Shown here piece by piece: positions 1 to 6,435 of a DNA stretch of 9,447 bases; the stretch's first letter is position 1; each line of letters opens with the position of its first letter. Position numbers and translations under genes: made by a program. Under the pieces are notes generated by a model. It ran no database searches and had not been told where the DNA came from. It saw only the letters and a list, made by a program, of their open reading frames with translations. Source of the DNA: an uncultured beta proteobacterium (GTDB lineage Bacteria > Pseudomonadota > Gammaproteobacteria > Burkholderiales > Rhodocyclaceae); contig CAIVZW010000561.1 of NCBI GenBank assembly GCA_903910495.1, positions 1 through 9,447 of the forward strand, given 5' to 3'.

Positions 1-220
1 AGCGGGCAAGCATGCCCATGGGCAACAGCACTGTGGACAAAACCAGCATCAGTATGCCAATTGCTGTCCCGCTTGCGCCAAGGGAGAGTGCCGGCAGCAA
101 GCGCCAGCCAATATAGGCGTGGAGAACACCCAGAACAGGAATGACCGTCAATGCAAAATGGCGTAGCCGCATCGGTAATTTTACCGGTACGGAAGCTTGT
201 ACTTCACGATACTGTTGCAT
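1..220 (-). CDS. N-terminal part of a membrane protein, probably a metallophosphoesterase (cut by window edge)
   Basis: Reading the minus strand from ATG at 220 gives 73 uninterrupted codons that run off the left edge. The protein starts with a short basic region (residues 1-20), then a hydrophobic stretch with HAYIGWRLLPAL at about residues 36-47, and a second hydrophobic segment at about 53-70 ending in PMGMLAR. This layout resembles the membrane-embedded N-terminus of proteobacterial calcineurin-like metallophosphoesterases (YkuE/YaeI-like), which commonly have a YxGWRLLP segment before the catalytic domain. That match is from memory, and the metal-binding motifs that would prove it lie outside the window. 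No clear Shine-Dalgarno precedes the ATG at 220; the ATG at codon 17 is an alternative start. It points away from the sugar locus and is probably unrelated to it. Confidence 0.55.
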   Translation of the reverse strand, partial: MQQYREVQASVPVKLPMRLRHFALTVIPVLGVLHAYIGWRLLPALSLGASGTAIGILMLVLSTVLLPMGMLAR

Positions 221-253
221 GATGGATCACTTGTGATTGAGTCGGTTTAGACA

Positions 254-318
254 GTTGGCCTGATGGAGAGGCCAGCACTAGACCAGTACCAGCGTGCTGG
301 GATTTCAACTTGGCCAAC
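254..318. repeat. nested inverted repeat
   Basis: The outer arms GTTGGCC (254-260) and GGCCAAC (312-318) are perfect complements, and they enclose a second perfect pair, CCAGCAC (272-278) and GTGCTGG (294-300). The two pairs are concentric: 11 nt separate the left arms and 11 nt the right arms. A small GGTCA/TGACC inverted repeat follows at 321-334. It lies 34 to 98 bp upstream of the left-edge gene, where a promoter, an operator or a leader structure would be expected. No T-tract follows on either strand, so it does not look like a standard intrinsic terminator. Confidence 0.45.
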
Positions 319-521
319 CAGGTCAATGGTGACCTGAGGCAGTTTCGCTAACAAGGTCAGGTTTACTTCTGGAATCAGTGCCTTCCTGATCCTGAGGCTT
401 CATTGAGGCATCGACCTGCTCATCGTTTTCAGTGAACGAAACCGCATCCGATGCAAGCAGACGTCTTGATGTCCATGCGGCAGATACCCGCGCAAACATA
501 AAATTCTTCAGTTTCAATCAT

Positions 522-614
522 CCGGCCAAGCGACGCGAACTGGTGTGGCACACGCAGAGCGGCGGCAAGACCTTCACGATGATCACCGCCGCCGAGCGCC
601 TGTTCAAGGCGCCG
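522..614 (+). pseudogene. relic of a type I restriction endonuclease R subunit (HsdR), Walker A region
   Basis: In the plus frame, codons 522-614 read PAKRRELVWHTQ followed by SGGKTFTMITAAERLFKAP. HsdR proteins carry a segment of the form KKRRGLIWHTQGSGKTYTMIKAAELLFKAP, the Walker A ATP-binding loop of the translocase motor, so the match is close along about 30 residues. In the relic the loop reads SGGKT where GSGKT is usual. Nothing on either side (432-521 or 615-668) resembles HsdR in this frame, while the full enzyme is on the order of 1000 residues. This is therefore a scrap left by deletion or recombination, not a gene. The surrounding open frame has no credible start signal. It implies a type I restriction-modification locus once stood here or was copied in from elsewhere. 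Confidence 0.6.
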
Positions 615-628
615 GCACGAACGCCGGC
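611..628 (-). terminator. candidate hairpin downstream of tkt
   Basis: GCCGGC (611-616) and GCCGGC (623-628) flank a six-base loop. On the minus-strand transcript of tkt the loop can close to a UUCG tetraloop with a G-U pair, 32 bases after the stop codon. A second perfect hairpin, GCGCCT (596-601) with AGGCGC (607-612), overlaps it by two bases, so only one can form fully. Neither is followed by a run of U, so termination is plausible but not demonstrated; the overlap with the HsdR relic means some of the pairing may be accidental. Confidence 0.3.
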
Positions 629-660
629 TCCCTCATATTCACTTGCAACCTTGCCTGCGA

Positions 661-2664
661 TTAGTTGAGGATCACGCTTTCAACCGCGGCGATTACGTTG
701 CTGACGGTCATGCCCAGAAATTCGAACACCTGGTTGGTCGGTCCGCACTCACCAAAGCGATCAATGCCGACGACGGACCCGTCCAGACCAACGTACTTAC
801 GCCAGTAGTCGGTTACGCCCGCTTCAACAGCGACGCGTGGCACGCCGCGCGGCAACACGGCTTCGCGATAAGGCGCATCCTGCCGATCGAAAATGAAGCT
901 CGAGGGGAGGGAAATGACACGTACTGCAATTCCCTTTTCGGCAAGTTTCTGCTGGGCAGTCATCGCCAAACCGACTTCGGAGCCGGTAGCGATAATGATG
1001 GCCTGCAGCGTACCGCTAGCCTCCTTGAGCACGTAGCCACCACGCCGAATTGCAGCAATTTGCCTGCTGTCACGCACCTGATGCGGCAGGTCATGGCGTG
1101 ACAGAATCAATGCCGTAGGGGTACTGCGGTGTTCGATCGCCATCTGCCACGCAACGAAGGTTTCTACGCTGTCGCACGGGCGCCACACATCAAGGTTAGG
1201 GACTGCGCGAAGCGTGACTGTCTGCTCTATCGGCTGGTGCGTCGGACCATCTTCGCCGATGCCCACAGAGTCGTGCGTGAAGACGTAGATTGGATTGATC
1301 TTCATCAGCGCAGCCATGCGAATGGCGTTGCGCGCATATTCCGAAAACATCAAGAGGGTGCCGCCGAAGGGGCGGAAGCTCCCGTACAAGGCAAGACCAT
1401 TCATGATCGCGGCCATGCCGAATTCGCGGACACCATAGTGGATGTAGTTACCCCCTTCATTCATGGCGTCCGGTCGCAGCACACGGCAGCCTTCCCACTG
1501 AGTCAGATTGGCTGGCGTCAGGTCGGCGGATCCGCCAACGAGTTCCGGCATGACCGGAGCCAGTGCCTGAATGGCGTTTTGCGACGACTTGCGGGCCGCA
1601 ATCATCTCACCGTTTGTCGCAATGGCTTGCAGGGTTTCGGTTGCTTTAGCGGCATACCCGGCAGGCAGGTCACCTTTCAGGCGACGCTCGAACTCGGCAG
1701 CGAGTGCCGGGTAAACGGACCGATAGGTGGCAAACCGTTCTTGCCACTCGGCCTGACATTTGGCACCCGTCTCCAGTCCATTCCAAACCGCACGTACGGC
1801 TTCTGGAATTTCAAAGGCGCCTTCGGTGATGCCCAGCGCGGCACGCGTTGCGGCGATTTCTTCCGTACCTAGCGGAGCGGCATGCACACCGTGCGTACCG
1901 GCCTTATTGGGAGAGCCCTGGCCGATGACGGTTCTGCAGCAGATCAGGGTGGGTTTATCATGCTGCGCCTTGGCAGAACGGATAGCACGATCGACGGCGT
2001 CGACGTCATGTCCATCGACACCACGGATCACATTCCATCCATAGGCTTCGAAGCGTTTGGGCGTATCATCGGTAAACCAGCCGGTGACGTGTCCGTCGAT
2101 GGAAATCCCGTTATCGTCATAGAGTGCGATGAGTTTGGCCAGCTTCCAGGTGCCGGCTAGTGAGCACGCTTCGTGGGAAATGCCTTCCATCAGGCTGCCG
2201 TCCCCTACGAAGGCATAGCAGTAGTGGTCAACAATCGAGAAACCCTCGCGGTTAAATTCATCGGCCAACAGCCGTTCCGCGAGGGCGAAACCAACGCTGT
2301 TGCCAAGCCCTTGCCCGAGCGGACCGGTGGTCGTCTCAACCCCGACGGTGTGGCCGTATTCGGGGTGGCCGGGCGTTTTGCCGTGTAACTGGCGGAAACA
2401 CTTGATATCATCGAGCGACAGGTCGTAACCGGTCAGATGCAGCAGCGAATAGAGGAGTATTGAGGCATGGCCATTGGAGAGCACGAAGCGGTCGCGGTTG
2501 GGCCATTTTGGGTCGGCCGGATTATGTTTAAGGTGTCGGTGCCACAAGGCCACAGCCATCTCCGCCATGCCCATTGGCGCGCCCGGATGCCCCGAATTGG
2601 CAGCTTGTATTCCATCCATGGCTAGCACACGGAGTGCATTGGCCAGCGAAGCTTGGGTTACCAT
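661..2664 (-). CDS. tkt: transketolase
   Basis: This encodes a 667-residue thiamine-diphosphate enzyme of the cytosol that moves two-carbon ketol units between sugar phosphates (xylulose-5-P with ribose-5-P or erythrose-4-P) in the non-oxidative pentose phosphate pathway. The length fits the family (E. coli TktA has 663). Visible hallmarks are NSGHPG with His26, SNGHAS with His66, His100 in [15 protein letters not shown] at about 112-119, and the ThDP/metal motif GDGSLMEG (Asp155) with DDN ending at Asn185. VREFGM carries the catalytic glutamate, and [14 protein letters not shown] sits in the pyrimidine-binding domain. ATG at 2664 is preceded by AGGAG (2672-2676 on the complement) at 7 nt, which fixes the start. 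It is divergent from the LacI-type regulator gene, with operator-like sites between them. No frameshift or lost residue is seen. Because most bacteria keep a housekeeping transketolase elsewhere, this copy may be a pathway-dedicated paralogue; that part is inference. Confidence 0.97.
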   Translation of the reverse strand: MVTQASLANALRVLAMDGIQAANSGHPGAPMGMAEMAVALWHRHLKHNPADPKWPNRDRFVLSNGHASILLYSLLHLTGYDLSLDDIKCFRQLHGKTPGHPEYGHTVGVETTTGPLGQGLGNSVGFALAERLLADEFNREGFSIVDHYCYAFVGDGSLMEGISHEACSLAGTWKLAKLIALYDDNGISIDGHVTGWFTDDTPKRFEAYGWNVIRGVDGHDVDAVDRAIRSAKAQHDKPTLICCRTVIGQGSPNKAGTHGVHAAPLGTEEIAATRAALGITEGAFEIPEAVRAVWNGLETGAKCQAEWQERFATYRSVYPALAAEFERRLKGDLPAGYAAKATETLQAIATNGEMIAARKSSQNAIQALAPVMPELVGGSADLTPANLTQWEGCRVLRPDAMNEGGNYIHYGVREFGMAAIMNGLALYGSFRPFGGTLLMFSEYARNAIRMAALMKINPIYVFTHDSVGIGEDGPTHQPIEQTVTLRAVPNLDVWRPCDSVETFVAWQMAIEHRSTPTALILSRHDLPHQVRDSRQIAAIRRGGYVLKEASGTLQAIIIATGSEVGLAMTAQQKLAEKGIAVRVISLPSSFIFDRQDAPYREAVLPRGVPRVAVEAGVTDYWRKYVGLDGSVVGIDRFGECGPTNQVFEFLGMTVSNVIAAVESVILN

Positions 2665-2702
2665 TTAACTTCTCCTTGAAGCAATGAAGGACATTCAATT
2701 AG

Positions 2703-2730
2703 CATCGGGATGCACTCAGTGTGCCCGATG
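2703..2730. repeat. 28-bp imperfect palindrome in the tkt leader region
   Basis: CATCGGG (2703-2709) pairs perfectly with CCCGATG (2724-2730), and an inner CAC/GTG pair (2713-2715 and 2719-2721) closes on a three-base loop. The element begins 39 bp upstream of the tkt start codon. If transcription begins farther upstream, near the operator pair, it would be a stem-loop in the tkt 5' untranslated region. It could stabilise or attenuate the transcript, or be a protein-binding palindrome. The sequence differs from the LacI-type operators nearby, so a different factor or an RNA role is more likely. Confidence 0.45.
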
Positions 2731-2807
2731 TACCGCCAGCAAACGATAACGACCGTTCGTACTGCCCGTCTTGTGGCCAGATTTAGTTCAATCGCTATAT
2801 TAACTTC

Positions 2808-2846
2808 AATGTACACGTTTACATTATTGATGTAAACGTGTACATT
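2808..2846. promoter_or_regulatory. tandem LacI-family operator pair between tkt and the regulator gene
   Basis: A perfect 17-bp inverted repeat (2808-2824 and 2830-2846) with a 5-bp spacer is visible. Each arm holds its own operator-like sequence centred on CG: TGTACACGTTTACA (2810-2823) and TGTAAACGTGTACA (2831-2844). Each is one change away from the palindrome TGTAAACGTTTACA, a form typical of LacI/GalR-family operators. The two centres are 21 bp apart, two turns of B-DNA, so two dimers would sit on the same face. The pair begins 146 bp upstream of tkt and ends 50 bp upstream of the regulator start, so it could control both divergent genes, including autoregulation. No convincing -35/-10 was identified beside it. 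Confidence 0.75.
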
Positions 2847-2896
2847 TTTGTTGAAATTTCAAATATGGACTGAATTTTGCCGCTAGAGAGTTATCG

Positions 2897-3904
2897 ATGA
2901 AAATCAGATACGCAAGTAAACCGCCCACTATTGTCGATGTCGCAACCGCAGCGGGCGTTTCAACGGCCACCGTTTCGCGTGTGTTCTCAGGCAAGACGCA
3001 TAGTGTGGCGCAGGGCACGCTAGAGCGCGTAACCGAGGTGGCTCGGAGTTTAGGCTATACACCATCAGAGATTGGTCGATCGCTGCAACGGGCAGCGACA
3101 AAAGTGGTGATGCTTCTTGTTCCCGATGCTTCCAACGATTTTTGTGCAGACGTTGCCGTCTCTTTAGAGTTAGCGCTGCGAGGCATTGGATTGTCAATGG
3201 CTCTGTGCAACACGGCGGAGGACGCCGAACGTCAGGACCAGTTGTTAACCGAAGCCGAAGGGCTTCGACCCTTTGCAATCATCCTCCTTGGTGCTATTGA
3301 CACGCCAAGGTTGCGCGAGAGTGTATTTTCAAAGCGGCAGGTCATTTTTGTTAGCCGGCGACCACCAATAGACATCAAAGCACCGTTTGTCGGAATCGAC
3401 AATGAGGCGGGAGGTCAATGTGTAGCCGATCATTTCCTTAAGAAAGGGTATGTGGATTGTGCAATTATCCACGGCCCTCGACATTATTCGGCAAGCAGAG
3501 GCCGTCTCAATGGTTTTCTTAAACACCTGGAAGAAAATGGTGTTGATATGACCAAGGTTCGCCAAGTTGAGAGTTTGCTGACCATGGAAGCTGGCTATGC
3601 CCAAGGTCATGCGCTGTTGCCATTGGAACACCCACCACGGGCTATTTTTTGTGGTAACGACATGATCGCTTACGGCATTAAACGGGCCGCGAACGAGCTT
3701 AACGTTCGTGTTCCGGAAGACCTGGCCATCTGCGGATTTGATGACAACCGTATCAATGATTGGCTAGCGCCATGGCTCACGACGGTCAAAGTCCCGGCTC
3801 TGAAATTCGGGGATGCCGTAGTGACTCTGCTTCAGGGTAGTGATGTGCGTATGGATCGAGAAGTGATTCTGCCGTACTCGATGACCATTCGAACATCAAC
3901 ATAA
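2897..3904 (+). CDS. LacI/GalR-family transcriptional regulator
   Basis: This 335-residue protein has the family layout. An N-terminal helix-turn-helix covers about residues 11-35 (TIVDVATAAGVSTATVSRVF, then SGKTH), followed by the rest of the headpiece with LGYTPSEIGRSLQ at 52-64 as the hinge region. A periplasmic-binding-protein-like effector domain runs from about residue 69 to the end. GNDMIAYG and AICGFDDNRINDW are typical markers of the C-terminal lobe. The ATVSRV recognition helix is of the GalR/CcpA kind, which fits CG-centred TGTAAACG-type operators, and such sites lie just upstream of this gene and of the transporter operon. The start is preceded by a weak AGAGAG (2885-2890) at 6 nt. 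It presumably represses the locus and releases on binding a sugar or sugar phosphate; the effector cannot be read from sequence. Confidence 0.95.
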   Translation: MKIRYASKPPTIVDVATAAGVSTATVSRVFSGKTHSVAQGTLERVTEVARSLGYTPSEIGRSLQRAATKVVMLLVPDASNDFCADVAVSLELALRGIGLSMALCNTAEDAERQDQLLTEAEGLRPFAIILLGAIDTPRLRESVFSKRQVIFVSRRPPIDIKAPFVGIDNEAGGQCVADHFLKKGYVDCAIIHGPRHYSASRGRLNGFLKHLEENGVDMTKVRQVESLLTMEAGYAQGHALLPLEHPPRAIFCGNDMIAYGIKRAANELNVRVPEDLAICGFDDNRINDWLAPWLTTVKVPALKFGDAVVTLLQGSDVRMDREVILPYSMTIRTST

Positions 3905-3982
3905 CGTGTTACGGTGAGAGCGCAAAAAGCACCTCCCGCTATAGTTCCCATAAGACGAAACAACAAGATGTAAAAACCTCAG

Positions 3983-4017
3983 TGTAAACGTTGACAGTAA
4001 AAATGTAATCGATAACA
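3983..4017. promoter_or_regulatory. second tandem LacI-family operator pair, upstream of the transporter operon
   Basis: TGTAAACGTTGACA (3983-3996) differs from the palindrome TGTAAACGTTTACA at one base. TGTAATCGATAACA (4004-4017) is itself a CG-centred palindrome with one mismatch. Their centres are again exactly 21 bp apart, the same spacing as in the pair at 2808-2846. The sites cover the -35 element and the spacer and -10 region of the likely promoter, which is the classical geometry for repression by blocking polymerase. The second site is the weaker match and is called partly from the spacing. Confidence 0.7.
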
Positions 4018-4019
4018 AT
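3991..4019 (+). promoter_or_regulatory. probable sigma70 promoter of the transporter operon
   Basis: A perfect -35 hexamer TTGACA (3991-3996) is followed after 17 bp by AACAAT (4014-4019), which matches the -10 consensus at four positions including the key A2 and T6. This predicts a start near 4026 and a leader of roughly 145 nt before the binding-protein gene. The -35 is embedded in the first operator-like site. The TATAAA at 4038-4043 has no -35 at a useful distance and is less likely. Confidence 0.55.
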
Positions 4020-4172
4020 GCCTCACGTAATCGTCGTTATAAAGATCGTGGGGCATGCAAAAGAAGCTTGCCTTAGGGACAAAAAAAGTACGCGTACGGT
4101 TGGTCGTTCTTAACATTTTGATTCTCCAAGAAGATACCGCACTTCTCCAAACGCGGACACACAGGAGGTAAC

Positions 4173-5450
4173 ATGAGTCAGTTTCTCGCTGGTCTTGTTC
4201 GAAGGTGTGCAATATTCGTTGTCGCTGCCGCAGCAGCAGCCACGACGTCAGCTTCTGCGGCACCCACCGAAGTTAAGTGGGCGCAATGGAAGACGACGGA
4301 GATGGGTGAAAAGCTGATGGCGCAAGTCAAGGTCGCCTTTGAGAAAGAGAACCCCGACATCACATTGACACTGGTCGACTCGCCTTTTAACGGTTTCCAT
4401 GACAAAGCGATCATCCTGTATCAAGCCAAACAACTCCCGGACGTCATGCTCATTCAGGTCGACTGGGTCGCGGAATTCGCGGATCTCGGCCTGCTGGAAC
4501 CTCTGGACGAATGGATTGCCAAGGAACCGGCGTCGTTCATGGGCAACATCCCTAAGACCTTCCATCAAAAGTGGCGGGGCAAGCAATACTACCTTCCCCT
4601 GGAAAGTGGAGCAGTGGCACTGTTCTACAACACCGAGATCTTTAAAAATGCCGGAGTCGACGGGCCTCCGAAGACGTGGGACGAGTTTGTAGCCGTCGCC
4701 AAGAAGGTGACGAATCCTGAAAAGAGAATTTATGCGACAACGCCCACCTTGCAAGTGGAACCCCCAACCAATATGACGTACGAAATCTACCCGCTAATTC
4801 TGCAGGCAGGCGGCAACCTGATCGACGACAAGACCAACAGGGCCGTCTTTAATAGCCCGGAAGGCGTAAAAGCCATCGAATGGTATGTCGATTTCGTCAA
4901 CAAGAACAAGGTTACGGTGCCCGGCGTCCTCAGTAATGGCGAGAAGGAAAAACGGGCGAATTTTGCGGCCGGCAATGTTGCGATGATGTTCGAGGGGCCG
5001 TGGGGAATTGGCATTCAGAATGGGATTAACCCCAACCTCAAGTACGACATCGCCACGCTTCCCATGAACGCGACTACGGGTACCATGGTGCGCGGATCGC
5101 TCAATACGATAACGACGCAGGCCAAGAACAAGGAAGCGGCGTGGAAGTTCGTCCGTTGGATTTCCGGCCCAACGGGAATAGAAATTTGGTCCAAAGGTGG
5201 CGCATTCCCGTCGCGCACTGACGTTGCCGATCAAACCTGGTTCAAGGAGAAGAAGTTATTCCAGGCCTTTGTCCAGCAGATGCAGCTTCCCAATGCACGC
5301 TCGCCTTTCCTCGGGATGCCTAATGCCGTGCAAATGAATAAGGCCATGACCAACGAGGTACAGAACGTCATGCAGGGCAAGAAGACCGCCAAACAGGCGC
5401 TGGACGATGCCGCCGCTGAATGGAACAAGATTCTTGCGGCAGCGAAGTAG
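4173..5450 (+). CDS. periplasmic sugar-binding protein of an ABC importer (family 1 solute-binding protein)
   Basis: This 425-residue protein captures the substrate in the periplasm and delivers it to the two permeases. It starts with a Sec signal peptide: residues 1-11 with RR at 10-11, a hydrophobic core to about residue 23, and a probable cleavage after ASA or SAA near 29-30. No lipobox is present. The mature part has the MalE/UgpB-like fold markers: TEVKWAQW at the start, an AFEKENPDITLTLV segment, LPDVMLIQVDWVAEFADLG, LEPLDEWI, YYLPLESGAVALFYNTEIFKNAG, PKTWDEF, and AAGNVAMMFEGPWG. Length is normal for the family. The start is set by a strong AGGAGGT (4163-4169) just before the ATG. It is the first gene of the operon and sits behind an operator-covered promoter. 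The ligand is probably a mono- or oligosaccharide or polyol, but cannot be named from sequence. Confidence 0.95.
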   Translation: MSQFLAGLVRRCAIFVVAAAAAATTSASAAPTEVKWAQWKTTEMGEKLMAQVKVAFEKENPDITLTLVDSPFNGFHDKAIILYQAKQLPDVMLIQVDWVAEFADLGLLEPLDEWIAKEPASFMGNIPKTFHQKWRGKQYYLPLESGAVALFYNTEIFKNAGVDGPPKTWDEFVAVAKKVTNPEKRIYATTPTLQVEPPTNMTYEIYPLILQAGGNLIDDKTNRAVFNSPEGVKAIEWYVDFVNKNKVTVPGVLSNGEKEKRANFAAGNVAMMFEGPWGIGIQNGINPNLKYDIATLPMNATTGTMVRGSLNTITTQAKNKEAAWKFVRWISGPTGIEIWSKGGAFPSRTDVADQTWFKEKKLFQAFVQQMQLPNARSPFLGMPNAVQMNKAMTNEVQNVMQGKKTAKQALDDAAAEWNKILAAAK

Positions 5451-5488
5451 CCGATAGCGAATCCTTCGTGAAAATGTCACTTGACACC

Positions 5489-5516
5489 CCGCACCTGCCC
5501 TTCTGGGCAGGTGCGG
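5489..5516 (+). repeat. strong stem-loop between the binding-protein and first permease genes
   Basis: A perfect 12-bp stem (CCGCACCTGCCC at 5489-5500 and its complement at 5505-5516) closes on the loop TTCT. It starts 39 bp after the binding-protein stop and ends 19 bp before the permease start. No T-tract follows, so full termination is unlikely. Hairpins in this position, as between malE and malF in enterobacteria, protect the upstream message and lower downstream expression, giving excess binding protein over membrane subunits. That role is inferred here. Confidence 0.75.
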
Positions 5517-5535
5517 TACCGAGTAACGTGTAGCC

Positions 5536-6435
5536 ATGCCAAAAAAACAGACATTTTCTCGCCGCTATCGTCAAGAGATTCAAGCCTATGCGTTTCTTTG
5601 GCCTGCATTGCTGATCCTGGGCCTGCTGATGGTGTACCCGCTTTTGCAGGTCGTTCGGATGAGCTTCTACGAGGTCAGCCTGCAGAAGGAGGTTTGGGTT
5701 GGCATCGGCAACTATCTACAACTGCTGAAGACATCACTGTTCTGGCAGATCTTGTGGCAGACCATTCTGTTCACGGCGGGGAGTGTGACGATGCATCTGG
5801 CCATAGGCATGGGTCTCGCTCTTCTGCTTCACACCAAGACCAACACTAGGTTCAGGAATTTTACCCGCGGCATGTTGATCATCCCGTGGCTCCTTGCCCC
5901 GACGGTCGCCGGAATGATCTGGGTGCTCATGCTTGCACCTTTTGGCGTGGTTAACGGTCTTCTCGCCACCCTGGGCATTATTGATTCCAACGCGACCATC
6001 TCCTGGCTGGGAAGTCCGGAAACGTCTCTCCTTTCCGTCACGGCCATGAACGTTTGGCGAGCGTTCCCATTCTTCATGGTGATGTTGTTGGCAGGTTTGC
6101 AAGCGATTCCGGAAGAGGTGTACGAAGCAGCTGACATTGATGGGGCCACCCCATTCGGAAAATTCTGGTACATCACCCTTCCAGGATTAAGGGGGGTGAT
6201 CACGACGATCGTACTACTGGATTCAATCTGGACGTTTCGCGCCTTCGACCCGGTATACGTCATGACAGGTGGGGGGCCGATCAATTCCTCGGAAGTACTT
6301 GCAACCGCGATCTATTTTGACGCGTTTCAGAAGCTCAAGTTCGGCTATGCCGCTGCCGAAGCCGTCGTCATGTTCTTAATCCTTTTCACAGTGAGTGCCT
6401 TCTATGTACGACGTGCGGTGAAAGAAATTGGCTAA
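5536..6435 (+). CDS. ABC sugar transporter permease, MalF/UgpA type
   Basis: This encodes 299 residues of an inner-membrane subunit that forms half of the translocation channel. Six hydrophobic segments are visible at about residues 17-40, 72-97, 111-133, 165-191, 220-244 and 271-291. The cytoplasmic EAA loop that docks on the ATPase is clear at about 193-216 (EEVYEAADIDGATPFGKFWY, then ITLP), and VYPLLQVVRMSFY near the first helix is typical. The gene lies 85 bp after the binding-protein gene behind a stem-loop. Only a weak GAG-type ribosome binding site precedes ATG 5536, and an in-frame TAA at 5524 rules out a start farther upstream. The stop overlaps the start of the next permease. The weak initiation region plus the stem-loop suggest much lower expression than the binding protein. 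Confidence 0.95.
   Translation: MPKKQTFSRRYRQEIQAYAFLWPALLILGLLMVYPLLQVVRMSFYEVSLQKEVWVGIGNYLQLLKTSLFWQILWQTILFTAGSVTMHLAIGMGLALLLHTKTNTRFRNFTRGMLIIPWLLAPTVAGMIWVLMLAPFGVVNGLLATLGIIDSNATISWLGSPETSLLSVTAMNVWRAFPFFMVMLLAGLQAIPEEVYEAADIDGATPFGKFWYITLPGLRGVITTIVLLDSIWTFRAFDPVYVMTGGGPINSSEVLATAIYFDAFQKLKFGYAAAEAVVMFLILFTVSAFYVRRAVKEIG

Larger units (their letters stand above)
221..660. other. 440-bp intergenic region with inverted repeats and a gene relic
   Basis: This stretch lies between the start of the phosphoesterase-like gene (minus) and the end of the transketolase gene (also minus), so it should hold the promoter of the former and the terminator of the latter. It contains a nested inverted repeat (254-318), an HsdR-like fragment (522-614) and a GC-rich hairpin (611-628). 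Between 323 and 517 a minus-strand open frame exists, but it has no recognisable family, no strong ribosome binding site and a low-complexity polar composition, so I do not call it a gene. Confidence 0.7.

Noticed and set aside
254..318. Integron attC-like site, because of GTTGGCC and GGCCAAC arms
   Set aside because: The arms do not fit the RYYYAAC/GTTRRRY core pattern and no cassette or integrase is nearby.
323..517. 64-codon minus-strand open frame in the intergenic gap
   Set aside because: No family resemblance, no clear ribosome binding site, and it lies in a region that otherwise looks decayed.
1129..1872. Long open frame on the plus strand opposite tkt (247 codons), and similar ones at 643-1101 and 1882-2160
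   Set aside because: They are antisense shadows of a strongly supported transketolase gene and show no recognisable family or start signals.
4038..4043. TATAAA as the -10 of the transporter promoter
   Set aside because: No acceptable -35 lies 16 to 18 bp upstream, whereas TTGACA at 3991 has a reasonable -10 partner at 4014.
4088..4097. Perfect 10-bp palindrome GTACGCGTAC in the transporter leader
   Set aside because: Short, without extension or second copy, and unlike the LacI-type sites; a chance occurrence is likely.
4248..4754. Antisense open frames across the binding-protein gene
   Set aside because: They are shadows of the real coding frame, which has a signal peptide and a strong ribosome binding site.
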